A stretch of DNA of 10,591 nucleotides from Candidatus Hydrogenedentota bacterium. Its GTDB lineage: Bacteria; Hydrogenedentota; Hydrogenedentia; Hydrogenedentales; CAITNO01. This document shows, piece after piece, positions 1 to 7,339 of the stretch. The stretch covers positions 1 through 10,591 of the forward strand of contig SLFT01000323.1 of NCBI GenBank assembly GCA_007124105.1, given 5' to 3'. The translations under genes and the position numbers were made by a program. The notes under the pieces are model-generated. The model worked only from the letters and a program-made list of their open reading frames with translations, searched no databases and was not told the origin of the DNA. Position 1 is the stretch's first letter; every line of letters begins with the position of its first letter.

Positions 1-3000
1 ATCAGGTATCTTTCGGCATCAGCAAAGACACTGTACCGATGGCGCCAAATACGTTCGAGACAATTATCATGATGTCGGACACGTTCACCATTACGCACGG
101 CTTGAGACCGCCGGAGCTTTACGTGTACGACGCCTGGGACCGCCCCATTCCCACAAAGCTTTCTTTGCCGCTCCTTGACAAACTGCCCGCGCCGGTACTT
201 GATCCTGCGGCGCTGCACCTGCTGGCGCGCATGCCCGACGGCCGCACTGTTCCCATCCCGGGACGCGTCGAGAATAACAGGTTCATCGCGTCAGTGCTGC
301 GGATGCCCCCCAAAGCGCGTTATGCCGTGGCATTGCGCCCCGAGACAATTTCCGCGGACTCCCGTGGGCTTGAGCGCTTGTATAACGAGCGTCTTGCCGC
401 CGACGACAACTGGGCCGACTATTGGAAGCTGATCGCCACCTTCACAACCCTCGACGAGATTGCGGCGATTTATTACGGCGACATAGCGAATGAGGCCTCT
501 TTTCAGCGACGCGATTTTTCGGGCAAAGAGTTGGAAGAAGCGGCGGCAATCGTAACGGCTGTCGCCCAGAGCATCCATAATTTACTGGCCGAGGCTGAAA
601 TGCGCGTACCCACACTGGTTATGGAACGAGACATTCACAACGGTACATTCCACAACCTGATCATGTACAACATGTATCCTCAGTACACGTATGATATAGA
701 GAATCTGGCGGACATTTTCTATTATGACTATTTCTTCGGCCATGTTGTAGTGGACCCGGCGCAGTTGCTTGCCATCACCATTCGTAATGCGCGCCGCGCC
801 GCCGCTGACGCCAATGCCATTGACGTCAAACAACCGCTTTCAACGGCCAGCGCCGTTACCGAGGCAATCTTAAAGAGTACATACGCGGGATACCAGATTC
901 CCGCCATCACTACTGTGGGCGGCGGCCCGCTCGGGTTGCCCGTGCCGGCAGACAGATTGCCTGATGGCAAAGTCAAGCCCATTGACTTCATGCAGGGACT
1001 GCTTGATGGCGGGCCCATCTATCTGGCGCAGCGTGTGGAGGACTTTATTCTCAATACCGACGTGGACGCCGAAGACGTTGATTTCAGTGCCGAGAATGAC
1101 GACCTGCGAAAACTTGCGCGTGGGTTTGGCGCCAACGAATACGCCATGCTTTGCCATCCCCTCTTCTTTCCCTACAGTCCAATGGTGTCGGATTACAGCC
1201 TGTCCGGACAAGAGTTTTTCTGCTACCTGCATAACGACAAAGATTTCGAGGAACCACTGGCATTGCTCATCGCAATCATAGAAGCAATTGCCGGAGAGAT
1301 AGACGACTATCTTGAAGATGCGTTCTATCCCGTGAGTTTTGCGCAGGCATTACTGGGCATGTACAGCGTGATGAATGAAGGCGTCATCGAGCTTATGAAC
1401 GAAGCAACGGACCCCGACTCTCATAACCTTCCCGACCTGTACTGGAAATACCTCAAGGACCGCGCCTATATTAACAGCGGCGAGGCATTGCTGCGTCCCA
1501 GCGACGTATGGCGGCCTCCCTTTACCTTTAACGAAGACCGCTTTTCAGATGAAGCCCTGGCGCATGTTCAGATTGACAGCCCCACCGATGCTTTTGTCTT
1601 GACGCCTGAAGAACACGAGGCGCTGCAGGATGTGATGCCCCTGAGCGGGCGCGCAGTGATTATTGACGCCCATTCGTTGACCAATGAACTGGTATTGACA
1701 TTTAACACAAACAACTGGAATGTTGACGAGAACGGGCACGGCCCGGCTGTCGCGGTGTACAAGGAAGGCAGCACGGGCGTACAGTTATCAGACCCTGCCG
1801 ACACGTATCGCGATTATGAAGTAGTGGACACGACAGGCAATGGCGTAAATGACACCGTAGTAGTAAGACGACTGCGCGCCCTTCCCCAAGACGATGAAAT
1901 GTGCCTGAATCGTATTATCATCCTCATCGGAAACCTGAATTACAGTGATGTAAGCGACATTTCAATCACTGTCAACGCCTATTCCGATCTTGTTGTACCG
2001 GAACCCGACGTTATCCAGCGATATGTGTACGCCTGCGATCCCTTGTATGACTACTCGCTGAGAACGACGCAAAGCCTTATTGACCAGGACTCTTCCGCCT
2101 ATCTGCTGAACATGACCTCGGGCGCCTGGCGCAGCGCCAACGACGTGAATCCCACTGTCTGGCAACACACTCTGATCATCATCGAGCCGAACAATGTACG
2201 TGAAAATACGGCCATGCTCCTGGTATCGGGTGGAAGCATCGGTTCCGTGGGCAACGCAACGGAACTCGCCATATTGGCCGAGATTGCCAGGGGGACACAG
2301 TCGGTGGTGGCATTGCTGGCGGGCGTACCCAACCAGCCGCTTCGGTTCAGGGGCGAACAGCGCAACCGGTCGGAAGACGGCATCATTGCGTACAGCTACG
2401 ACAAGTATATGGGCCGTTATGAGGCCGGCGAGGCCGAAATGACGTGGCCCGCGTTGTTGCCCATGACCCGCGCCGCCGTACGCGCTCTCGACACAATACA
2501 GGATTTTATGGCGGAAAAACCTGGCAAGGTACGCGACATTGACAACTTCGTGGTCGCCGGCGCGTCCAAGCGCGGCTGGACAACATGGCTCACTGCGGCG
2601 GCGGAAACCATGCAAAGCCAGGAGACCGGACGCCCCTCGCGCGTGTCAGCCATTATCCCCATGGTGATTGACGTATTGAATATGCCGGCGCAAATTGAAC
2701 ACCATTATAACGCTTATCGTGGCTACCCGCGTACCGACCCGACAAACAACATCATCGGCGGTTATTCACGCGCACTCAGGGATTATGTCGAATTTGGCAT
2801 TTTCGACCGCTTCGATACCGACGGGGGCCAATCCCTGCTGCAAATCGTTGACCCATACACCTATCGCAATATATTGACCATGCCAAAGCTGATTGCCAAC
2901 GCCACCGGCGACCAGTTCTTCCTGCCAGACTCGTCGAAATTCTATTTTGACGACATGGTTGGGCAGAATTTCCTGCACTACGCGGCCAACACCGACCATA

Positions 3001-3494
3001 GTCTTTCAGATGGTCTTATAATGGATATGGACACACTCGAAACTATCGCGGCTTTTTATCGCGCACACGTAACCAACATGAGTCGTTACAGCACAGGCCG
3101 GGTGACGCTGCCCACGTACAATTGGGAGTACCTGGACGACCGCAGTGAGATTGGCGATGATGGACGCATACGTACTTATGCGCGCACCAAAATAACCGCC
3201 GATACAATGCCTCGGGGTACAGAAATAACCTTATGGCGCGCTTATGCGCCCGAGCACCGCGACTTTCGCCTCGAAGCCTCACAATCGCCACTCTGGAGAT
3301 CACAAAAGGTTGAATACGACCCCGATACAGGCGGCTGGATTATCGAAGCGGAAGTACCGAACACCGGGTGGCGCGGATTCTATGCGCAATTGCGTTTTCC
3401 CGGCCCCATGCAAGGCATTGATTTCATTTTTACCACCCCGGTGCGGGTCGTGCCTGACAACAGATATCCCGCGTCACATCCTACTAGAAATTAA
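1..3494 (+). CDS. PhoPQ-activated pathogenicity-related (PqaA-type) protein with long unassigned N-terminal region, 5'-partial
   Basis: The frame is open from the left edge. The first ATG at 39 has no Shine-Dalgarno sequence and no signal peptide after it, and the 12 codons before it read as normal protein, so the true start is probably upstream. Counting from that ATG (1151 residues), residues ~661-1130 match the PhoPQ-activated pathogenicity-related family (Pfam PF10142: Salmonella PqaA, Dictyostelium AprA). The matching features, in order, are a YVYACDPLYDY opening, the MTSGAWRSANDVNPTVWQH block, LLVSGGSIGS, the nucleophile-elbow-like GASKRGW (841-847, Ser843), TGDQFFLPDSSKFYFDD (Asp958) and NTDHSL (His987). 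Ser843, Asp958 and His987 could form a hydrolase triad, but this is inferred; the family's reaction is poorly known. Residues 1-~650 are unassigned: an apparent beta segment (ELYVYDAWDRPIP), a mainly helical Tyr/Asp-rich part, then another beta-rich stretch with a calcium-loop-like DTTGNGVND. No C-terminal anchor is visible. Usual family members are ~450-550 residues, so this one is more than twice as long. It is probably secreted or surface-exposed (inference). Confidence 0.85.
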   Translation, partial: QVSFGISKDTVPMAPNTFETIIMMSDTFTITHGLRPPELYVYDAWDRPIPTKLSLPLLDKLPAPVLDPAALHLLARMPDGRTVPIPGRVENNRFIASVLRMPPKARYAVALRPETISADSRGLERLYNERLAADDNWADYWKLIATFTTLDEIAAIYYGDIANEASFQRRDFSGKELEEAAAIVTAVAQSIHNLLAEAEMRVPTLVMERDIHNGTFHNLIMYNMYPQYTYDIENLADIFYYDYFFGHVVVDPAQLLAITIRNARRAAADANAIDVKQPLSTASAVTEAILKSTYAGYQIPAITTVGGGPLGLPVPADRLPDGKVKPIDFMQGLLDGGPIYLAQRVEDFILNTDVDAEDVDFSAENDDLRKLARGFGANEYAMLCHPLFFPYSPMVSDYSLSGQEFFCYLHNDKDFEEPLALLIAIIEAIAGEIDDYLEDAFYPVSFAQALLGMYSVMNEGVIELMNEATDPDSHNLPDLYWKYLKDRAYINSGEALLRPSDVWRPPFTFNEDRFSDEALAHVQIDSPTDAFVLTPEEHEALQDVMPLSGRAVIIDAHSLTNELVLTFNTNNWNVDENGHGPAVAVYKEGSTGVQLSDPADTYRDYEVVDTTGNGVNDTVVVRRLRALPQDDEMCLNRIIILIGNLNYSDVSDISITVNAYSDLVVPEPDVIQRYVYACDPLYDYSLRTTQSLIDQDSSAYLLNMTSGAWRSANDVNPTVWQHTLIIIEPNNVRENTAMLLVSGGSIGSVGNATELAILAEIARGTQSVVALLAGVPNQPLRFRGEQRNRSEDGIIAYSYDKYMGRYEAGEAEMTWPALLPMTRAAVRALDTIQDFMAEKPGKVRDIDNFVVAGASKRGWTTWLTAAAETMQSQETGRPSRVSAIIPMVIDVLNMPAQIEHHYNAYRGYPRTDPTNNIIGGYSRALRDYVEFGIFDRFDTDGGQSLLQIVDPYTYRNILTMPKLIANATGDQFFLPDSSKFYFDDMVGQNFLHYAANTDHSLSDGLIMDMDTLETIAAFYRAHVTNMSRYSTGRVTLPTYNWEYLDDRSEIGDDGRIRTYARTKITADTMPRGTEITLWRAYAPEHRDFRLEASQSPLWRSQKVEYDPDTGGWIIEAEVPNTGWRGFYAQLRFPGPMQGIDFIFTTPVRVVPDNRYPASHPTRN

Positions 3495-3562
3495 CGCTGA
3501 AACACTGAAGCGCGGACAACATACATAGCGCATCTTTCTTCGGGTTACGTGCAGCGCCTGCA

Positions 3563-3591
3563 TTAGCGTCTTCTTTTCATAATGCGATAAT
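3563..3591 (+). promoter_or_regulatory. candidate sigma70-type promoter for the ybaB-fmt-rsmB-PASTA cluster
   Basis: GATAAT at 3586-3591 matches five of six bases of the -10 consensus. TTAGCG at 3563-3568 is a poor -35 (three of six) at the ideal 17-nt spacing. The site lies in the 150-nt gap between the PqaA-type gene and ybaB, about 55 nt before the ybaB start, which is where a promoter for the downstream cluster would be expected. The -35 is weak, so this is a candidate only. Confidence 0.3.
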
Positions 3592-3610
3592 GCCATACCC
3601 CTGAACACAG

Positions 3611-3626
3611 ATTCTTGTTGAAGAAT
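3611..3626 (+). other. perfect 6-bp hairpin in the ybaB leader
   Basis: ATTCTT (3611-3616) and AAGAAT (3621-3626) are exact reverse complements around a four-base GTTG loop. The hairpin ends seven bases before the ybaB Shine-Dalgarno sequence AAAGGA (3633-3638). It is AT-rich and therefore thermally weak, and no T-run follows it, so it is not a terminator. It could affect leader stability or be chance. Confidence 0.35.
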
Positions 3627-3644
3627 AAAACAAAAGGATAAGTC

Positions 3645-3977
3645 ATGTTAAAAGGACTGGGCGATCTGGGCAAAATGGGCGGCATACTCAAACAGGCCAT
3701 GGAAATGAAGGGCCGTATCGAGGAACTAAAGGAAAATCTGGGCGCCATGCATGTTGAAACGTCGGTGGGCGGCGATATGGTCACGATTGTGATGAATGGC
3801 AACATGGAAGTCGTCTCGCTGAAGATAGACCCGTCAATCATTGACACTGAAGACCCCGAGACGCTCGAGGGAATGGTAGCCGCAGCGGTCAACGCTTCCG
3901 TATCAAAGGTGCAGGAGATGGTGAAAGACAAAATGACGGAACTGACTGGCGGCGTGGACATACCGGGGATAGTATAG
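3645..3977 (+). CDS. ybaB: YbaB/EbfC family nucleoid-associated protein
   Basis: This is a 110-residue protein, the usual length for the YbaB/EbfC family. These are small dimeric proteins that bind DNA in the nucleoid, and in many bacteria they are encoded beside dnaX and recR. The sequence has the family layout: a Gly/Met-rich N-terminus with a helix (LKQAMEMKGRIEELKENL), a central strand pair (VGGDMVTIVMNGNMEVVSLKIDP, positions ~41-64) and a C-terminal helix carrying VAAAVNASVSKVQEMVKDKM followed by a Gly-rich tail. The ATG is preceded by AAAGGA six bases upstream, which supports the start. It is first in a tight same-strand cluster: fmt begins two bases after its stop. The dnaX/recR partners are not in this window, so the fmt linkage is less typical. 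No missing key region is seen. Confidence 0.93.
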   Translation: MLKGLGDLGKMGGILKQAMEMKGRIEELKENLGAMHVETSVGGDMVTIVMNGNMEVVSLKIDPSIIDTEDPETLEGMVAAAVNASVSKVQEMVKDKMTELTGGVDIPGIV

Positions 3978-3979
3978 CG

Positions 3980-4924
3980 GTGCGTATCGTATACTTTGGC
4001 ACACCTCAATTGGCCGTACCCACACTGGATGCAGTCAATGAACATCACGAGGTAGTCGCCGTGGTCACCCAGCCGGACCGACCGCGCGGCCGCAGTGGAA
4101 AACCCGCGCCGCCTGAGGTCAAGACCTGGGCGCTTGAACACGGGCTGCCTGTGCATCAACCGGAAAAGCTGCACGACGGCGCCTTTGCTGAATGGCTGCG
4201 CGAGCAAAACCCCGAACTGTGCGTGGTTGCCGCGTACGGCCGCCTGCTGAAACAACCCGTGCTTGATGTGCCGCCCCAGGGCTGGCTGAATCTTCACCCG
4301 AGCCTGTTGCCGCGTTGGCGCGGACCCTCGCCCATACAGACAGCCATTCTCGAAGGAGACACCGTCACAGGCGCTACCATTATGCGTATCGTTCTTGAAA
4401 TGGACGCAGGAGACATTGTGTTGCAGGAAGAAACGCCTATCGGCCCCAAAGAAACAGCGGCTGAACTGTCCGACCGACTGGCCGTTATGGGCGCCACATT
4501 GATGATGAAGGCCATAGGTCTGGTAGCCGACGGCGATGCGCCCGCCATACCGCAGGACCCGCAGCGCGTAACCATAAGCAAAGTGTTTGAAAAGGAACAT
4601 GGGCGCATTCACTGGACGGAATCTGCGCAACACATCCATAATCGTGTGCGCGCCTGCAACCCCTGGCCCATGGCGCAGTGCATGTTCCGCGGTCAATTCT
4701 GCCGTATCCATGGAACTGTCCCCATTCTCTCTACTGGCGAAGCGCCGCCAGGTACTGTTGTCGCCGTAAACAAAAACCAAATTGTCGTCGCGACGGGAGA
4801 CGGTGTACTTGCCATCACGAAGTTGCAGATGGCCGGTCGCAAGGCACTGGATGCCGCCGCGTTTCTGCGCGGCATGCCCATAACGCCGGGCGACCGCTTC
4901 GAGGATATTGCCGATGCCCGTTGA
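3980..4924 (+). CDS. fmt: methionyl-tRNA formyltransferase
   Basis: Fmt transfers a formyl group from 10-formyl-tetrahydrofolate to Met-tRNA(fMet) in the cytoplasm, making the initiator for translation. The 314-residue length is almost that of E. coli Fmt (315). The N-terminal formyltransferase domain opens with MRIVYFGTPQLAVP and a QPDRPRGRSGK loop. It carries the folate-binding and catalytic block LNLHPSLLPRWRG, with Asn104 and His106 corresponding to E. coli Asn108 and His110, and Asp142 in MDAGD corresponding to E. coli Asp146. The C-terminal tRNA-binding domain includes IHNRVRACNPWP (~217-228) and the closing LQMAGRKALDAAAFLRG. The start is GTG, supported by the match to the conserved N-terminus and a GGGGATAG ribosome-binding stretch at 3965-3972. 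It lies two bases after ybaB, and its end overlaps the rsmB start by 11 bases, so the two are probably translationally coupled. Confidence 0.98.
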   Translation: MRIVYFGTPQLAVPTLDAVNEHHEVVAVVTQPDRPRGRSGKPAPPEVKTWALEHGLPVHQPEKLHDGAFAEWLREQNPELCVVAAYGRLLKQPVLDVPPQGWLNLHPSLLPRWRGPSPIQTAILEGDTVTGATIMRIVLEMDAGDIVLQEETPIGPKETAAELSDRLAVMGATLMMKAIGLVADGDAPAIPQDPQRVTISKVFEKEHGRIHWTESAQHIHNRVRACNPWPMAQCMFRGQFCRIHGTVPILSTGEAPPGTVVAVNKNQIVVATGDGVLAITKLQMAGRKALDAAAFLRGMPITPGDRFEDIADAR

Positions 4925-6248
4925 CCAGGTTCGCGACAGGGCTGTATCGGCGTTGCTGCGCGTACTCGAAAATGACAGCCATATTGATGTTACAGTGGAT
5001 AGAACTTTACGGCGGGGCAAATTGTCGCCGCGCGGCGGTCGTTTTCTTACCCATCTGGTGTATGGTGTTGTGCGGCATAAACTTCTATGCGACCATGTAT
5101 TAAGCGCTATTTGCGACCAGCCGCTTGATAAAATACCCGCGCCTGTTCTAATGGTATTGCGCATGGGCGTTTTCCAAGCGTTCTTTTGCAACAATGTCAC
5201 CAAACCCGCATTGGTACATACAGGTGTTGACCTCGCCAGACGCCGCGGCAATATCGGACTTGCAAAGATGACGAACGCCGTGTTGCGGCGCATACCCGAC
5301 ACACTGGACGCAGTTCAACTGCCGGACCGCGAAAAGGATTTCGTCAATTATTTGCGGGTCCGTTATTCCATGCCCCGCTGGATGGTGCGGTTGTGGCTGG
5401 AACTGTACGGCAACGAAGACGCGGAACGGTTTTGCGCGGCATGCAATGAACCCGCGCCGACGGTCATTCGGGTGAACACGTTGCGCACAGACATTGAGAC
5501 CCTGTCGCAACGGTTGCTGACCGCCGGTTTCGCAACGAAACCGGTTCGTGATTGCGACGATGCGTTGCTGGTTTCAAACGAAGGCGACTTGCTCAAAAGC
5601 AAACTGTTCCGGGACGGGTATTTTATGTTTCAAGACCCGGCGTCCATGTTAGCAGCCCGTTTAATAACACCGCAACCTGGCGAGCATATACTCGATATGT
5701 GCGCCGCGCCCGGCGGGAAAACAACCCATATTGCGGCATTAACCGGCGGTAAGGCGCGCCTTATCGCCCTGGAGCGACACTGCTGGCGTATCGCGCGAAT
5801 ACACGAGAATTGCGCGCGTATGGGGATTCCCAATGTAACGACAGTGTGTGGCGACGGATTGGCGCCGCCTTTTGCTGACGCTATGTTCGACCGCGTTTTG
5901 CTTGACGCGCCCTGTTCCGGACTTGGCACATTGCGCCGTCATCCCGAGATAAAATGGCGCACCACGCCGGAAACACCCGGACAAATGGCGGCCGCGCAAG
6001 TTGCTTTGTTGCGAAAGGCGGTGCAACTTTGCAAGAATGGTGGTCTTATTGTCTATTCAGTTTGTACCTTAACCCGGCAGGAAACGCTGGATGTCATATC
6101 GGAAGCGACATCGGACGGGCATTGCGTCCTTGAAGATGCACCGGAGCAGTTCAACACGTGGAAAACAGCACAGGGACAGTACCAGACCAACCCCCTCGCC
6201 GCAGCGTGGGACGGATTCTTCTTGACGCGTTTTCGGAAACGGTCCTGA
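4914..6248 (+). CDS. rsmB: 16S rRNA (cytosine(967)-C(5))-methyltransferase
   Basis: RsmB (Sun/Fmu) methylates C967 of 16S rRNA using S-adenosylmethionine. With the ATG at 4914 the protein has 444 residues, close to the usual ~430. Residues ~1-140 form the NusB-like RNA-binding domain (opening VDQVRDRAVSALLRVLE; LVYGVVRHK; TNAVLRRI). The methyltransferase domain follows: PRWMVRLW near 154, RVNTLRTD, FQDPAS, the SAM-binding DMCAAPGGK (261-269), DAPCSGLGTLRRHPEIKW with motif IV Cys334, and VYSVCTLTRQE with catalytic Cys384. Both cysteines of m5C methyltransferases are present. An in-frame TTG two codons upstream (4908) could also start translation, but GAGG at 4901-4904 is nine bases before the ATG and only three before the TTG, so the ATG is preferred. 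The gene overlaps the fmt end by 11 bases. Its last ~91 bases overlap the start of the PASTA gene in another frame, and the end still reads as normal RsmB (WDGFFLTRFRK). Confidence 0.97.
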   Translation: MPVDQVRDRAVSALLRVLENDSHIDVTVDRTLRRGKLSPRGGRFLTHLVYGVVRHKLLCDHVLSAICDQPLDKIPAPVLMVLRMGVFQAFFCNNVTKPALVHTGVDLARRRGNIGLAKMTNAVLRRIPDTLDAVQLPDREKDFVNYLRVRYSMPRWMVRLWLELYGNEDAERFCAACNEPAPTVIRVNTLRTDIETLSQRLLTAGFATKPVRDCDDALLVSNEGDLLKSKLFRDGYFMFQDPASMLAARLITPQPGEHILDMCAAPGGKTTHIAALTGGKARLIALERHCWRIARIHENCARMGIPNVTTVCGDGLAPPFADAMFDRVLLDAPCSGLGTLRRHPEIKWRTTPETPGQMAAAQVALLRKAVQLCKNGGLIVYSVCTLTRQETLDVISEATSDGHCVLEDAPEQFNTWKTAQGQYQTNPLAAAWDGFFLTRFRKRS

Positions 6249-7279
6249 ATTTCGTCTTCTTCATCCTGCGTTTTGTGGCCTGGAGCACTCAGTGGTCCAT
6301 TGCGCTCACCCTTTTCTTGATCGTGATGGCCGGCGCGGGGTATTTTGTGTATGCTTTCGCCCTTGAGGGCGGCGGCCATGTCAGCGTTCCAGATATCGTG
6401 GACATGCCCATCACCGAAGCCGCCTTTCTGTTAACCGAACGCAACCTGGAACTGGGCCGCCAGTCACCGGTTTCGCATCCCGCCACGCTGAAATACCATA
6501 TTATTGCGCAGCGTCCCAGCGCGGGCCGGGTCGTGCGCGAAGGACGCCGGGTTAACGTTTTCGTGAGTATGGGCCAGGACTATCTGCGCGCGCCGGAGCT
6601 GGTGGGCATGACCCTGGACGACGCGCGTCGTGAAATCACGTCAGCGCGATTCCGCGTGGGCAGCCTGGCGCGAATACCCAAAGAGGCGCCCCGAGACACC
6701 GTTATTGCCCAGGACCCGCCTCCCGGCGGCGAACTGGCTGACCAGGGTGAAATACACCTGTTATTAAGCGCCGGCTCCGACCGTCCCAGCGCACTGATGC
6801 CTGACTTGCGCGGCATCCATGTTGACGAGATAGCGAAAGAACTTGAAAACTTTGAGGTAGCGCTGGTCGCACGAGAAGTGGATATCCCAAACGCCGCTAC
6901 CGATGTGGTGCTTGCCCAAACCCCGGCCCCTGATACGTTAATTTACCAGGGTCAAACCGTAACTTATGACTACAAACCATCCACGGAAAGCCCCGCACCA
7001 TCCATGCGTTATGAGGCAACGGTTCGCCATCAAATGTTCTATGACTGGTATGATCGCGAAGTACGCGTGGATGTAGTGGACCGTATGGGCAATCGGCAGA
7101 CAGCGTTCTCGAAGTCGCCTGAGTTTGATGAAACAGCGCGCTCGCGATACGTGTCCGGGGCAGCCATTAACGTACCGGTCACCTATGTTGTCGAAGCAAC
7201 GGTCGAGGTATACATTAACGGCGCACTCGAAGCATCATACCAATTAAAAGACGGCAATCCGCCGGTTAAGGTAAGTTAG
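6158..7279 (+). CDS. single-pass membrane protein with three PASTA repeats, no kinase domain
   Basis: The 373-residue protein has a short, basic, Pro-containing N-terminus and a hydrophobic segment at ~30-68 (FVFFILRFVAW...SIALTLFLIVMAGAGYFVYAFAL) that would span the membrane once, or twice as a tight hairpin. Three PASTA-type repeats follow: ~75-139 (VPDIVDMPITEA...QRPSAGRVVREG...VFVSMG), ~143-206 (APELVGMTLDDARREI...AQDPPPGGELADQG...LLLSAG) and ~213-274 (MPDLRGIHVDEIAKEL...AQTPAPDTLIYQGQ). The last ~95 residues are beta-rich (MRYEATVRHQM...VPVTYVVEATVEVYINGAL) and unassigned. PASTA domains usually bind peptidoglycan or muropeptides at the C-terminus of Ser/Thr kinases or penicillin-binding proteins; neither catalytic domain is here. 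The GTG at 6158 gives a 91-base overlap with rsmB, with GGAG at 6143-6146 as a rather distant ribosome binding site. GTG 6206 is an alternative that still keeps the membrane segment. Topology with PASTA outside is inferred. Confidence 0.88.
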   Translation: MENSTGTVPDQPPRRSVGRILLDAFSETVLNFVFFILRFVAWSTQWSIALTLFLIVMAGAGYFVYAFALEGGGHVSVPDIVDMPITEAAFLLTERNLELGRQSPVSHPATLKYHIIAQRPSAGRVVREGRRVNVFVSMGQDYLRAPELVGMTLDDARREITSARFRVGSLARIPKEAPRDTVIAQDPPPGGELADQGEIHLLLSAGSDRPSALMPDLRGIHVDEIAKELENFEVALVAREVDIPNAATDVVLAQTPAPDTLIYQGQTVTYDYKPSTESPAPSMRYEATVRHQMFYDWYDREVRVDVVDRMGNRQTAFSKSPEFDETARSRYVSGAAINVPVTYVVEATVEVYINGALEASYQLKDGNPPVKVS

Positions 7280-7300
7280 CGCGGGAAAACTCTACCCGCG
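7280..7300 (+). other. GC-rich inverted repeat immediately after the PASTA gene stop, possible transcription end
   Basis: CGCGGG (7280-7285) pairs exactly with CCCGCG (7295-7300) around a nine-base loop, starting at the base after the stop codon. A stem at this place suggests a 3' end for the ybaB-to-PASTA transcript. No T-run follows (GTTCTGTGG), so it does not meet the usual intrinsic terminator pattern and could instead only protect the mRNA 3' end. Confidence 0.35.
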
Positions 7301-7321
7301 GTTCTGTGGATATTATGTATT

Positions 7322-7339
7322 GTTCACACCTTCGTGAAC
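7322..7339 (+). other. perfect 6-bp hairpin upstream of the glycosyltransferase pair
   Basis: GTTCAC (7322-7327) is the exact reverse complement of GTGAAC (7334-7339), with a six-base ACCTTC loop. It lies 22 bases after the previous inverted repeat, in the 157-nt gap before the first glycosyltransferase. A compact palindrome here could be an operator or a leader stem. TATTAT at 7311-7316 is -10-like, but I found no acceptable -35 before it. Function is not known. Confidence 0.3.

Noticed and set aside
1962..2615. A 217-codon open frame on the - strand inside the PqaA-type gene.
   Set aside because: It lies wholly under the conserved PF10142 domain on the + strand and has no recognisable family and no clear ribosome binding site.
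3495..3514. A CGCT...AGCG stem just after the stop of the PqaA-type gene as a terminator.
   Set aside because: The stem is only four pairs with a ten-base loop and no T-run follows.
3563..5302. A 579-codon open frame on the - strand, antisense to ybaB, fmt and the 5' part of rsmB.
   Set aside because: All three + strand genes are unmistakable by conserved catalytic or family motifs. The - strand translation is low-complexity in places and shows no recognisable domain. Long antisense frames arise easily from codon bias in GC-rich genes.
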